From Colwellia psychrerythraea (GTDB lineage: Bacteria; Pseudomonadota; Gammaproteobacteria; Enterobacterales; Alteromonadaceae), in assembly GCA_002163005.1 (NCBI GenBank), contig MAAF01000091.1, positions 29,473-93,472 on the forward strand: a stretch of 64,000 nucleotides of DNA, in the 5' to 3' direction. This document shows positions 17,737-28,400 of the stretch, piece after piece. Positions within the stretch are counted from its first letter, which is position 1. Each line of letters begins with the position of its first letter. Under the pieces are notes generated by a model. It did not search any database. It had not been told where the DNA came from and saw nothing but the letters and a program-made list of their open reading frames with translations. A program made the translations under genes and the position numbers.

Positions 17737-17952
17737 ATGGCTAATAATGACGATACCCAAGCGCAAGTGACAACAGACAATACTAACCCCGCAGATAGTT
17801 TCGTGGCTAACTCGGCGCCAAGTACAGCAACGAGTTTAGCAAATGAAAGTAACTCGACAGTGAATAAAATTATGCAAACAGACGAACCTCTAATGAGATA
17901 CTTCGATTTAGCCGAAGAAGCGAACTATAGCTATGTATTAGGCTATAACTAA
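17737..17952 (+). CDS. small Ser/Thr/Asn-rich acidic protein, 71 aa, unknown
   Basis: The start ATG at 17737 lies 8 bases after AAAGG; two in-frame starts a few codons earlier overlap that site. The first 50 residues are low-complexity polar (NDDTQAQVTTDNTNPADSF and so on) and look disordered. The end EPLMRYFDLAEEANYSYVLG is more ordered, with several aromatic residues. No signal peptide, membrane span or known motif. The short length, disordered front and distinct tail would suit a secreted peptide precursor or a small regulator, but no processing genes are near. Confidence 0.5.
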   Translation: MANNDDTQAQVTTDNTNPADSFVANSAPSTATSLANESNSTVNKIMQTDEPLMRYFDLAEEANYSYVLGYN

Positions 17953-18022
17953 GATAATGGTTTGTCAGCTAAATAGTGCTTTGTAAAAGTGATAATTATG
18001 TTAGTTATTAAACTATATATTT

Positions 18023-18799
18023 TTATTCTGGGAATGCTTCATTGTGGTAATGCTTAAGTCTCATTTGAATAAAGTCTTGCTGTTTAATTCCTTTTTCAAT
18101 AATAACCTTTAGTTGCTGTTGTTTATTAACTAAGGGCGATTTTTTTGAAATAGCAATATAGTGTTCGTTACTATGTTTCGGTTGATAATAAGTTTTACTT
18201 ATTCTGTCAGCGACATTAAGTGCTGTTAACATTGCCAAAGTGCTTTCTTCATAGTGAATAAGTAAATCAATACGCCCATGGAGTAGCATGTTAATGCCAT
18301 TATTAAGGCTCTTTAAATTATATTTTTTCAAAGACTTATCTTGCTCAAAACCTACATAGTATTGTGCCCCCCTTATTACACCAATAATTTTACCTATCAA
18401 ATCCTCATAGTTTTTAATGTCATTCGACCTGCTATTTAACGCAAAAAATCTAAAGGATAATTTTTCATAGGCAGGGTAAATGAAAATCAATTCCTTTGTT
18501 CGCTGCTGGCTATAATCCAAACCAACAATAATATCTAAATTACCCTTTTGGACCTCCAAGATACGACGAGCAAACGGCATAGTCGTTATGCGTATGTCCA
18601 TATCTAACTGGTTAGCTATATACTTTAAATAATGGCTCTGCAAGCCACCTTTGAACTCTTCGGCAACCGCGGCTCTAATGATAGTCTCATTCGCTGAAAT
18701 GGACTGACTTTGTATTAGCAAGTAGTATGCAAGTCCAAACACAAATAGTGTACGGGCTATTAACGAGTGTTTTAGTGACGTGTTTTTTAACAGGGGCAT
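18023..18799 (-). CDS. periplasmic solute-binding protein (SBP_bac_3-like)
   Basis: An N-terminal signal sequence (LIARTLFVFGLAYYLLIQSQ, cut near SISANE) precedes a family 3 solute-binding fold: IIRAAVAEEFKGGLQSHYLKYIANQL, ITTMPFARRILEVQKGNLDIIVG, the middle KIIGVIRGAQYYVGF and a C-terminal VIIEKGIKQQDFIQMRL helix. Such proteins bind amino acids or related small molecules, either for ABC transport or as stand-alone sensors. No permease gene is near. It lies 79 bp downstream of the D-aminoacylase gene on the same strand with a hairpin between, so it may share that transcript partially. Confidence 0.75.
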   Translation of the reverse strand: MPLLKNTSLKHSLIARTLFVFGLAYYLLIQSQSISANETIIRAAVAEEFKGGLQSHYLKYIANQLDMDIRITTMPFARRILEVQKGNLDIIVGLDYSQQRTKELIFIYPAYEKLSFRFFALNSRSNDIKNYEDLIGKIIGVIRGAQYYVGFEQDKSLKKYNLKSLNNGINMLLHGRIDLLIHYEESTLAMLTALNVADRISKTYYQPKHSNEHYIAISKKSPLVNKQQQLKVIIEKGIKQQDFIQMRLKHYHNEAFPE

Positions 18800-18810
18800 A
18801 GATAGCTTAA

Positions 18811-18848
18811 ATTGTTTTCACCTAATAATAATATTAGATGAAAACAAT
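18811..18848. repeat. imperfect hairpin between D-aminoacylase and solute-binding protein genes
   Basis: ATTGTTTTCAC.TAATA pairs with TATTAGATGAAAACAAT with one bulge. There is no T-run after it on the minus strand, so it is more likely an mRNA-stabilising or operator structure than a full terminator. Confidence 0.5.
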
Positions 18849-18878
18849 GAATTAACTACCCTTTAGATAAAGATCCTA

Positions 18879-20450
18879 TTATTGAATAAATTCTCCGGCT
18901 AAAGTATCTCGGAACGTCTCATTTTCTATCACCAGCGTACCGTTAACAATCACCTGCTCTACTCCTACAGAGTAATTATTCCACTGGCTAAAGCTTGCCT
19001 TAGGTGCAAAATTTTGTTGATCAAAAACAATGACATCGGCCTTATAACCTACTTTTAAAACACCTCGTTCATTAAGACCAAGAAGCTTGGCTGTCTGGGA
19101 AGAACTTCGATTGATAAACTCGGCAAGAGTAAGCAGCTTTTTATCAACAACATATTTTTGATATTTTTGCGGGAAACTCGCATATTTTCTCGGGTGACCA
19201 TTTGTACCATCAGATGAAGTGACCACCCAAGGCTGCACCATAAAACGTTCAACATCCTCAGGGGACATATTAAAAGACGCTACTCTAACGTCACCTTGTT
19301 GCACTAATAAAATAGCGGTATCAACTATGGGTAGTTTTTTGAGTTCTGATACTTGCAGTAAATTTAACCCTATTAAGGTTTTATCTTTAAACTCCGTTAT
19401 ATAAAGAGAATCTGGGCCACCTCTTCGGCGAATATTCTCAGTAATTTCTTCGGTTAATCTGGCGGCTAAACCGGGTTGATTAAGTCGTTGATGAAAAGCC
19501 TCAGTGGAGTCAGCCATCACCCATTTAGGCATCACCGCACTACGTAGTTTAGTACCTGATGCTAGCCAAGGGTATTGATCAGCAGATATTGAGGTACCCT
19601 TTTTTTGTGCTTGGGTAATTTTTTCTATCGCTTGTTTACTTTGCCCCCAGACATCAACGCCTAATGCTTTTATATGCGCCAAGTGTAAGTGTATATCCGC
19701 TTTATCGGCAATATTAATGGCTTCATCTAACGCAGCAGTAAAACCTATGTTGAAGGTACTTTCATCACGTAGGTGAGTATCATAAATGCCGCCATAATGA
19801 CTAGCAATTTTCGCTAAGGTGATAACTTCATCTGTATTGGCATAACTACCCGGCACATAATATAAGCCCGTAGATAAACCGATGCCGCCCGCTTCCATCG
19901 CTGTTGTTAATAGCGCTGACATTTCAGTGAGTTCTTCTGGCGTGGCATAGCGCTCTGCTCTACCCATGACTTGTTCTCGTAAACTGCCATGGCCAACTAA
20001 TAATGCAGTATTAGTCCCTATACCATTAGTTTTCAATTTTTCAGCCATAGCTATTATATCAACCGGACCGCCGCCATCATTACCATTAACAACAGTAGTT
20101 ACACCTTGAGTTAAATAATTTAAGTTATGGTTTTTATCTTTACTTAATAGTTCTGCTAGAGAGTGAGTATGTGGGTCAATAAAACCTGGACTAACAATTT
20201 TATTTTTAGCATCGATTATTTTTTCGGCCTTAATACTGTGTTCACCGCTAGGATATAAACCACAAATAACTTGCTGGCAAATTGCCACATCTAGTTGTTG
20301 AGCTTGAGCACTTTCGCCCGTGTAAACTGTGCCATTAGTGATTAATAAGTCAACATTATCAGCGTTAACCTTTTGCTCTTCAGTTGAGCAAGCACTAAGT
20401 AGTGCTAAACTTACCGATAAGGTGATTACTTTTTTATTAAATAATTTCAT
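18879..20450 (-). CDS. N-acyl-D-amino-acid deacylase family amidohydrolase (lipoprotein)
   Basis: Removes acyl groups from N-acyl-D-amino acids in characterised relatives. It has a lipoprotein signal ending at the lipobox LLSACS (Cys21), so it is membrane-anchored in the cell envelope. The 523 residues contain the amidohydrolase start VSPGFIDPHTHS, the mid-region TGLYYVPGSYANTDEVI, IHLHLAHIKALG, SADQYPWLASGTKL and the C-terminal metal-Asp region VTSSDGTNGHPRKY. The position that reads GNCG in classical D-aminoacylases appears to read GNDG here. The start lies 8 bp after the stop of the M14 carboxypeptidase gene, so the two are co-transcribed, probably behind the TonB receptor gene. Confidence 0.85.
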   Translation of the reverse strand: MKLFNKKVITLSVSLALLSACSTEEQKVNADNVDLLITNGTVYTGESAQAQQLDVAICQQVICGLYPSGEHSIKAEKIIDAKNKIVSPGFIDPHTHSLAELLSKDKNHNLNYLTQGVTTVVNGNDGGGPVDIIAMAEKLKTNGIGTNTALLVGHGSLREQVMGRAERYATPEELTEMSALLTTAMEAGGIGLSTGLYYVPGSYANTDEVITLAKIASHYGGIYDTHLRDESTFNIGFTAALDEAINIADKADIHLHLAHIKALGVDVWGQSKQAIEKITQAQKKGTSISADQYPWLASGTKLRSAVMPKWVMADSTEAFHQRLNQPGLAARLTEEITENIRRRGGPDSLYITEFKDKTLIGLNLLQVSELKKLPIVDTAILLVQQGDVRVASFNMSPEDVERFMVQPWVVTSSDGTNGHPRKYASFPQKYQKYVVDKKLLTLAEFINRSSSQTAKLLGLNERGVLKVGYKADVIVFDQQNFAPKASFSQWNNYSVGVEQVIVNGTLVIENETFRDTLAGEFIQ

Positions 20451-20458
20451 AGTTTTCC

Positions 20459-21742
20459 CTATTCTTTATCATGATCAATTTCTGATAACATGTTAATCAT
20501 CAAAATATTAGCTGATTTAAATGCAATACGTTTTATCTTAGTACGATCGGTATCATCACCCATTTCATAGGTAATGGCGTGAACCCCAAACTTATCAGAA
20601 AAATACTGTTTTGATACACCTAGGTTTGGGTTATTCCCTGGCTTTAAGACCACATTAAAGTTAGGCATTTGTCTATCCAGTTCACCTAACCAATGCCTAA
20701 CAAAGTAAGAACTTTCAACGCCATAGTCTACCGGCATAGTATAAAAAATGTCATTTTGAGTAGAGTGAAAATCTACTGCGAACTTAATTTTTTGCCCTTG
20801 TGCTACTAGGCCCTGTAAATAATCATTTATTAACCTAGTTTCAATCTGAGAAAAGTCATTCCAATCACGATTTAAATCCATTCCATTAGCATTACTGCGC
20901 CAATTACCTGCATGCACACCATCTGGGTTTATATTAGGTATAACAAGCACATTATATTTTCTAAGAAAGTACTTGCTAAGTTCACTGTTTGATAACAGTG
21001 TCTCTACAAACGGAAATAAAGCCAAAGCGCCGGTAACTTCTGGCGGATGTTGTCGACCTAGAATAACCACCCACTCATTAGCATTTTCATCTCGACTTTC
21101 AATTTTGTAGATAGGACGACCTTGGGTCGATGTCCCCAAAATGCTTTGAGTAAAAGCATTCTCTGCGGTGAGTTCTGCTGCCCAATCAACATAATATTGA
21201 TTATTTATTATTTCTTGTGCAGCGATAGTAACTGGCTGAGGCGACGCTTTCACTTTCATGATTAAGCGCTCACCCTCTAGTTGGTATTCATGTAACTGCC
21301 ACGACTTACCATCTTGACTAACTTTAGGGGGGTAACGATGTTTATCACCACGTACTCTCATGGTAATAGTGATCTCGGTAGCTTGCTCTGCCTGTATTTT
21401 AAAAGCATACCAAGGACTTGAGTTAATAGGCGTATTTTCAGGGACTAAAGTAATTGAATATTCATTTTCACCCGTCTTTTTACATTCATCCATCCGACCG
21501 GCAGCAAAATCACTGGTTAGTTTTACCTGCCCATTGCTACACGACGAATCATGAGCTTTAAAGGCCTTATGCTCTGTAGCCTGAGATGTTTCTACCGTAA
21601 TAGATGGCTTTGCTGAAATATTTGTTAGAGTGTTTTTAGCACTAACTGGCTGTGCCTGTTCAACTTCAGTTTGGGGCGATGAACAGGAAAATACAAGTAA
21701 CAGCGGTAATAACAAAGATGATGAATTAAACAAATTTTTCAT
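20459..21742 (-). CDS. M14-family zinc carboxypeptidase, lipoprotein, 427 aa
   Basis: The start ATG at 21742 gives a lipoprotein signal MKNLFNSSSLLLPLLLVFSC with Cys20 as lipid site; a start 8 codons upstream is less likely. After a beta-sandwich N-domain the M14 catalytic domain shows the zinc residues HPPE in GRQHPPEVTGA, the substrate segment IPNINPDGVHAGNWRSNANG..DLNRDW, a zinc His in FAVDFHSTQND, and the catalytic Glu in ITYEMGDDTDR. It resembles M14 peptidases of the cytosolic-carboxypeptidase-like type, exported here. It probably trims peptides or gamma-glutamyl tails at the cell surface. It is 100 bp after the TonB receptor and 8 bp before the D-aminoacylase. Confidence 0.88.
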   Translation of the reverse strand: MKNLFNSSSLLLPLLLVFSCSSPQTEVEQAQPVSAKNTLTNISAKPSITVETSQATEHKAFKAHDSSCSNGQVKLTSDFAAGRMDECKKTGENEYSITLVPENTPINSSPWYAFKIQAEQATEITITMRVRGDKHRYPPKVSQDGKSWQLHEYQLEGERLIMKVKASPQPVTIAAQEIINNQYYVDWAAELTAENAFTQSILGTSTQGRPIYKIESRDENANEWVVILGRQHPPEVTGALALFPFVETLLSNSELSKYFLRKYNVLVIPNINPDGVHAGNWRSNANGMDLNRDWNDFSQIETRLINDYLQGLVAQGQKIKFAVDFHSTQNDIFYTMPVDYGVESSYFVRHWLGELDRQMPNFNVVLKPGNNPNLGVSKQYFSDKFGVHAITYEMGDDTDRTKIKRIAFKSANILMINMLSEIDHDKE

Positions 21743-21841
21743 AATTGGTTCTTTATAAACTTGCATGGGAAAGAAAATATGGCCTGACTACTTTACGTTA
21801 GCCAAGCCATATAGGTTGTGTTACTAATTAATAGTTAAACG

Positions 21842-24800
21842 CTAAAAACTAAAACTAGCACTGGTATAAAAGTATCTTCCACGGCTTGAATGTAATGAAC
21901 CGTCATAACCAAAGGTTGTATCAGCCAATGGTGGCTCTTGGTCAAAGATATTATTAATACCAAAACTTAGGCTTAACCCCTCATAGCCCATAAACTCTTT
22001 ACGAGTTACGTAAGTATTTGCTCGAGTTTGCGCTTTAGAGGTATAGAATGTTGTTACGCTATCAACGGTTTTTGATACGCTGGTATTATCTACTTCACCA
22101 ACATATTTAACAAATACACCTGCGCCCCATAGCGCATCAGTTGATTTCCATTTTAATGATGCGGTTGCTTGCCATTCTGGGATACTATTTGACCCAACGA
22201 TATCACCCACTGCAGTACCTAATACGCTAGGATCGGCACCAGCATCAACAATCAACGATGCATCACCGCCAGCTTCTTGGTCAAACTTTAATGTTCTAGC
22301 ACCATTTAACGAGAAACCAAAATCACCAATTGATGTATCCAAATCATAGTTAACAGCAATATCGTAGCCAGTAATCGTACGAGTATTGAGGTTTTCGTAA
22401 CGACGATTAATTTGAACAATTTCCCCTAATGGATTGTCAGCGTCAATAGGGCCTCGAATAACGTCAGGATTTGATGAACCTTCGCCTCTTGCTATCAAGT
22501 CTAAACGTGAAATATTTTCATCAGAAAGAACACCAACAGTACCTGTTGTCTCAATTTCCCACCAATCATAGGTAAAGGTTAAATTATCCATTAGCTGAAG
22601 TGTTAAACCTACACTTATGTTTTCACTTTCTTCCGCTTTTAAATTTTTGTTACCTGATGTAGAAAGATTATAATTACCATTACCAGAGCCACCATCAGCT
22701 AAAGTATCAGCATTAACAACAACGTTTCCATTGGCATCCAAGGAGTTTTCGGCAAAGTCATCTACACCTGTAGTCAGTGTCGCACCTGGTGAATTTAGCT
22801 GAATGAGGTTAGGCGCTCTAAAACCTTTAGATACAGCCCCTCTAAATTGCAGCATTTCAACCGGGAACCACGAAACGGCCATTTTAGGTCGAGTTATATC
22901 GCCGATATCACTAAAGTCTTCATAACGTGCAGCTAATTGCACATCTAAACTATGAATAGCAGGAAGGTCCGCTAACAATGGTAAAGCAAGCTCAACATAA
23001 GCAGAAAAGACTTTACGCTCGCCAGAGACATCAAGGCGAACACTACTGCCTTGTAAACTACTTAGGTTAACTGGATCAGCATTACCTTCAACAAAAGGTT
23101 CTGAGCCATCAAAGTTTGAACTATTGTCTTCATCTAAGGTTTCTTTTCGATATTCTAAACCGAAAGCTAGACCAGCTTCACCACCAGGTAATTCAAACAT
23201 AAATGGATTTGAAGCTTTAAAATCTACCATTGTTAATGATGTTTTCGCACTACGTTGAGCGGTAGTTAAAAAAGGGTTAATACTAGATTGTGGATTAGGC
23301 GTTGAATCTATAATACTTGCTGGATTATCCGGATTAACACCGGTAAAAGGGTTGTAAGCATCAGCAGTATCTAAACTTAACTGGGCTAATAATAAAGGAG
23401 AGCTAATACGATTACTCATATTATCGTCAGTTTCTGCTTCACTGTATAATACACCCGTATCCCAATCCCAGTCATCGTAGGTACCACGCAAACCATTTAA
23501 GAAACGGTAACTCGTACTTTCTACTTCAACTTGGCGTGGGCCAACATCAGTTGGGCGAATACGTAAATTATACCCAAGACCTTCAACCGGTACTACGGCT
23601 GGATCTAAACCGGCAATACGATTAGGGTTTACACGACCGTCGGCAAAATTAACTGGACCAAAAGGGTTGTAATAACTGTGAGCGGGTACATCAAATGTCC
23701 CATTACTTAAAATGGCTGATTGCTCCCATTGACGCTTAGTTTTAGAACGGTAATAAGTTGACTCGTTATAAAATTCCATGCCATTATCAAATTCATGACT
23801 TAAGCTAGTAAAAAGATTTAACCGATCAATATCAGGTACTAAGGTACGTTCTTCATTACGATTAGGTCGTAATGCCCTATCGTGGCTACCTGCTGCATCA
23901 AGACAGACATCGCCCATAACACCGCCGCCGGATGCTAAAGCACCACCACCACAACTGCCAGCAGATTGTTGTTCACCAGCATTATTAATATATGAAACAG
24001 GACGAACAATGTAATCATCAATACTGCTCGGTAAACCTATATAATGTAAGTCTGCATAAGGTTCTAAAGTTGAGCGGTTATCAAAATCGGTATCACCAGC
24101 AAATTCTAAAGGCGCTCTTGAACGTAAATCTTGATTACTAGAGAAACCATTTTCTGACGCTTGTAAACCGGTTTTCTTAGCATAGTTTGCACTAATCATG
24201 AAAAATGTTTGGCTGTTATTAAATTCAAAACCTTTGTTGCCCGATAAAGTAAAATCATTACGATCGGTGCCTTGCTCTGCGCCATAACGCACTTTAAAGT
24301 TGCCACCTTCAAAATTTTCTTTGGTCACGTAATTCACTACGCCCGCAACAGCATCAGAGCCATACAATGCACCAGCACCATCACGTAAAACTTCAACACG
24401 AGAAAGCCCTGAAACAGGTAAGGTATTAGAGTTAACCGATGTTACCGGTACGCCAAAGTTTGTTTGAGTAATAGGATGATTAACCATACGGCGACCATTC
24501 AGTAACACTAAGGTATTGCCTTCACCTATGCTACGTAAGTTAACCGAGCCAACATCACCACGTGCTGCATTTGTTCCGGTATTACCACCTCGAGTGCCAG
24601 TAAAACCAACGGCGCCTATTTGAGGAATAGAACGTAAAAGCTCATCCCCATCTAGAGCGCCAGTTGCGATAATATCTTCAGCACTAAGCTCAGTAACAGG
24701 TAAAACACTTGTCATAGTGCTGCCCTTGATGTTTGAACCTACAATAGAAATTCTTTCAACTTCTTCCTCTTTTACTTCTGTGTTATCTGCTGCAAAGGCT

Positions 24801-24877
24801 ACTTGAGAGGTAAGTGCTGTTAGCACGCATAAACTCAAATGTGATAGTTTAGATTTAAATATTGATCTATCTTTCAT
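21842..24877 (-). CDS. TonB-dependent receptor, 1011 aa
   Basis: Outer-membrane gated channel powered by TonB. The signal peptide spans about residues 1-29 (SHLSLCVLTALTSQVAFA). A TonB-box-like VERISIVGSNI follows, then the plug (about 45-165) with GEGNTLVLLNGRRMV and VEVLRDGAGALYGSDAVAGVVNYVTK, and a beta-barrel ending in an aromatic SASFSF. The barrel segment with EESENISVGLTLQL is typical of the omega-shaped TBDR group that takes up carbohydrates and peptides in Alteromonadales. GGTGGAT before the second ATG fixes the start at 24877. It heads the unit with the exported M14 peptidase and the D-aminoacylase, which suggests peptide or acyl-amino-acid import. An operator-like dyad lies 134 bp upstream. 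Confidence 0.93.
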   Translation of the reverse strand: MKDRSIFKSKLSHLSLCVLTALTSQVAFAADNTEVKEEEVERISIVGSNIKGSTMTSVLPVTELSAEDIIATGALDGDELLRSIPQIGAVGFTGTRGGNTGTNAARGDVGSVNLRSIGEGNTLVLLNGRRMVNHPITQTNFGVPVTSVNSNTLPVSGLSRVEVLRDGAGALYGSDAVAGVVNYVTKENFEGGNFKVRYGAEQGTDRNDFTLSGNKGFEFNNSQTFFMISANYAKKTGLQASENGFSSNQDLRSRAPLEFAGDTDFDNRSTLEPYADLHYIGLPSSIDDYIVRPVSYINNAGEQQSAGSCGGGALASGGGVMGDVCLDAAGSHDRALRPNRNEERTLVPDIDRLNLFTSLSHEFDNGMEFYNESTYYRSKTKRQWEQSAILSNGTFDVPAHSYYNPFGPVNFADGRVNPNRIAGLDPAVVPVEGLGYNLRIRPTDVGPRQVEVESTSYRFLNGLRGTYDDWDWDTGVLYSEAETDDNMSNRISSPLLLAQLSLDTADAYNPFTGVNPDNPASIIDSTPNPQSSINPFLTTAQRSAKTSLTMVDFKASNPFMFELPGGEAGLAFGLEYRKETLDEDNSSNFDGSEPFVEGNADPVNLSSLQGSSVRLDVSGERKVFSAYVELALPLLADLPAIHSLDVQLAARYEDFSDIGDITRPKMAVSWFPVEMLQFRGAVSKGFRAPNLIQLNSPGATLTTGVDDFAENSLDANGNVVVNADTLADGGSGNGNYNLSTSGNKNLKAEESENISVGLTLQLMDNLTFTYDWWEIETTGTVGVLSDENISRLDLIARGEGSSNPDVIRGPIDADNPLGEIVQINRRYENLNTRTITGYDIAVNYDLDTSIGDFGFSLNGARTLKFDQEAGGDASLIVDAGADPSVLGTAVGDIVGSNSIPEWQATASLKWKSTDALWGAGVFVKYVGEVDNTSVSKTVDSVTTFYTSKAQTRANTYVTRKEFMGYEGLSLSFGINNIFDQEPPLADTTFGYDGSLHSSRGRYFYTSASFSF

Positions 24878-25010
24878 GATATCCACCATTGTAATTTCGC
24901 TTGTTTTATAATTGTCAGGTTATTAGCTACCTGATCATTTAGTTACGTTTTGTTCACATTAACCATGAACTTAAATCACACCTTTCACAATTGACCCTTT
25001 GTTACTCACC

Positions 25011-25027
25011 CATAACCTGAGGTTATG
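25011..25027. promoter_or_regulatory. perfect dyad CATAACCTGAGGTTATG upstream of the TonB receptor
   Basis: 17-bp palindrome, 134 bp from the receptor start. The inner 15 bases match the ATAACCTNAGGTTAT form seen upstream of the ggt operon, the NhaC unit and the CapA-like gene. It fits T-N11-A, the usual LysR-type site. Confidence 0.6.
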
Positions 25028-25220
25028 CGCTCATTTTTAATCACTCAATTCTTAGTGAAATTGCTAAGGTAGATGTTCTTCGTAATCACGTTATTAAAGT
25101 TTAGTATAAGGTTTGAATGCAGTAAAATTGCACCAAATTAATTTAGTTCTAAAGACTAGGAGTCATAACCAGCACAAGCTATAACAACTTGTGCCAGCCA
25201 CGTTTTAAGCGTAATTTAAG

Positions 25221-25450
25221 TAACCTCAACTCTGGATAAGCAAAGTTACTCAACAAGCTATTTTAGGCGCTATCATCGTTGGCATTACTACCAATAACCC
25301 GTTATTGGGTATGTAACACCGCCTTGTTATCACCAAAACTATCAATGTTGAGACGAATGAATACGCCTACAACATGTATTATTTTTATATGTGATTGATA
25401 ATAAGGAGATTACCATGCAAATCAACATTCATTAACCAGAGTTGAGGTTA
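25221..25450. repeat. 230-bp segment bounded by perfect 15-bp inverted repeats
   Basis: TAACCTCAACTCTGG (25221-25235) is matched by its exact complement at 25436-25450; the right copy includes the stop codon of the glutamate dehydrogenase gene. Inside are a good ribosome-binding site and an ATG at 25415 whose frame (MQINIH) stops after six codons. The rest of the 24.9-25.4 kb gap shows no gene. Confidence 0.6.
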
Positions 25451-28400
25451 AGTAAGCAATGTCCGTATTTGACGATTAGCAAAGTACAACTTATCAATAT
25501 GCACCCTACCCGCTGTTTTTAAATCATCTATCACCCTTGTTACTCGATTAAGGTCAGAAACCTTACTTGCCGCCCAAAGCTCAATCGCCGTTTCTGGAGA
25601 AGCTTCCGGATTACGACTAACAATAACAACAACAAGTTTTTCACGGAATTCCAGCAAATCAAGTAACAGACTAAAGCGTGCTAGTCTTGACCAATGATCT
25701 TTAGTTTTTACTTTTTCCGTTTGCTCTATTAACCATGCAAGGCCAAGCAACTTACTGACTTGACAATAACAAGGCAGTATTTTATTCACTGACAATTTCA
25801 GTTCAAAAGCGGTTTTAACTATGTCACAAAACACCACACTTGAGACTTTCAATTGATGAATTTTATCCACGATAATCAAGCCATCAACCTCACTTTCTAA
25901 TTGATAAAGTGACTCATCTACTGGTGAAAAAGGCAAAGTAATTTCGTCGTCCTCAAGCTGTTGTAAGGTATTTATTCCAGGAGAATATCGCTGCACTATC
26001 GTTTCAATACTCTCATCAGCATTAGCATGGTTAATAAACCAAATAGCCATCAGGCGATAAAAACGTTGCACTTCTACCATCATTTTAATTTGTATTTTAG
26101 CGCTTACTGTATTAGATAATGACTCTATTTCATTCCAAATATCATCAAGTGAAAATACTTCTTTAGCAATAACAAATGCTTTTACTATTTCCGAGATTGT
26201 TGCGCCTGTTTGTTCCCTAACTGCATGAATACCACCGCGGTTAAAAATCTCATTAGCAATACTAGTGGCAATAATTTGCTTAGCCAAAGGGTGACTAATA
26301 ATTGCTTGATTATGATTTTGTGCTAACACACTAGGAAAGGCTGATAATAAATATTTTTCAAAGTAGTTATCAGTAATTAACGCTTTTTCTTGTAATAGAG
26401 CATTGTGAACATCCATTTTTGAATAAGCCATTAATACCGCTAACTCTGGCCGTGTTAACCCTTTTTGAGCATTGTTTCTTGCTTGTAATTCTTCATCATC
26501 AGGCAAGTACTCTAGTTCACGATTTAACTCGGCACTATTGACTAGGTATTGAGTTAAACGAGTAAAGCTATCAAAGTGGAATTGGCTATTAGCCTCATCG
26601 ATACTCAGCGCTTGCGCTTGGTAATAATTATTACGCAGCACCATATCGCCAACTTCTCCGGTCATTGCTTCTAATAAGGCATCACGCTGTGCTTTAGTCA
26701 TTTTTTCGTTATCAACTAAACCATTCAGTAAAATTTTAATATTTACTTCATTATCTGAGCAATTAACCCCAGCAGAGTTATCTACTGCATCGGTATTGAT
26801 TTTACCGCCACCTTTAGAGAATTCAATTCGAGCTAATTGGGTACAGCCTAAGTTACCGCCTTCGCCAATAACCTTACATTGCAATTCATTACCATTGACT
26901 CGTAGGGCATCATTACTTTTATCACTTACCTCGGTATTAATTTCATTACTGGCTTTTACATAGGTGCCAATACCGCCAAACCAAAGTAAGTCGGCTGTAG
27001 ATTTCAATATACAACGTATTAGCTCATCCGGAGATAACTTCATTATTTTGCTATCGATATTGAGCAACTGCTTTATTTCAGCTGTTAATTGAATATGTTT
27101 TACTGCTCGGCTATAGACACCGCCACCGGTAGAAATTAATGCTTTGTTATAATCCTGCCATGACGATCTATCAAGATGATAAAGTCTGCTGCGCTCATCA
27201 TAACTTAACAAGGCAACTGGGTTAGGATCGATAAATATATCACGATGATCAAAAGCAGCCACCAGCTTAATTGTTTTAGAAGATAACATGCCATTACCAA
27301 AGACATCTCCTGACATATCCCCAATACCAATGGCACTAATTTCATCTTTTTGTACATCAACACCCATTTCTCTAAAGTGCCTTTGTACAGAAACCCAAGC
27401 ACCTTTAGCGGTTATGCCCATTTTTTTATGATCATAACCAACACTACCACCAGAAGCGAAAGCATCGCCTAGCCAGAAGCCATAATCATCGGCTAAACCA
27501 TTGGCGATATCAGAGAAGGTTGCCGTGCCTTTATCTGCGGCAACCACCAAGTAACTATCATCGCCGTCAAAACAAATAATCCCTTTTGGTTTAACAATGC
27601 CCTCAGGGGTATTGTTATCGGTAAGATCTAACAAAGCTGAAATAAAAATTTTGTAACAAGCAATCGCTTCAGCAGTAACCATTTCTCTAGAGCCATTTAA
27701 CGGTAATTGCTTGGGTACAAAGCCACCTTTTGCACCTTGCGGTACAATGACCACATTTTTAACTTGTTGTGCTTTTACCAAACCTAAGACTTCAGTACGA
27801 AAATCTTCTCGTCGGTCAGACCAACGTAAGCCACCACGAGAAACCAAGCCAAAGCGTAAATGAACCCCTTCAACACGAGGAGAATAAACAAAGGTTTCAA
27901 CAAAAGGCCTAGGCTGAGGCGCATCATCTATTTCACCACTGCGAATTTTAAATGAACAATAGGTTTTCGGCTCACCAGTAGCTGACACTTGATAAAAATT
28001 AGTTCTAACTGTTGCTGAAATAGCAGCAATAAAATTACGAATAATCCTGTCATGATCAATCTTTTGGACCGTAGCTAACGCTTGTAAAAGTTCGGTTTTT
28101 ATTTCATCGGTAGCTAATTCACGTTCGCTAACATCTCTCGATGTTAAGGCAAAACGTGATTCAAATAGGTTGATCAAGCCATGGACAATGCTAGGGTAGT
28201 TGATCAAAGCTTGTTGGAAATATTCTTCTGAATAGCCCAGTCCTAATTGGCGCAAGTATTTGCCATAGGCACGAATAATAACAATTTGCCTGATATTTAT
28301 ATTGGCTGACAATAACAATTTGTTATAGCCATCGTTTTCAATATTTCCCAGCCAAACTTGTGCCAATGCCTGCTCAAGGTTGATTTTTAAGGTATCAATA

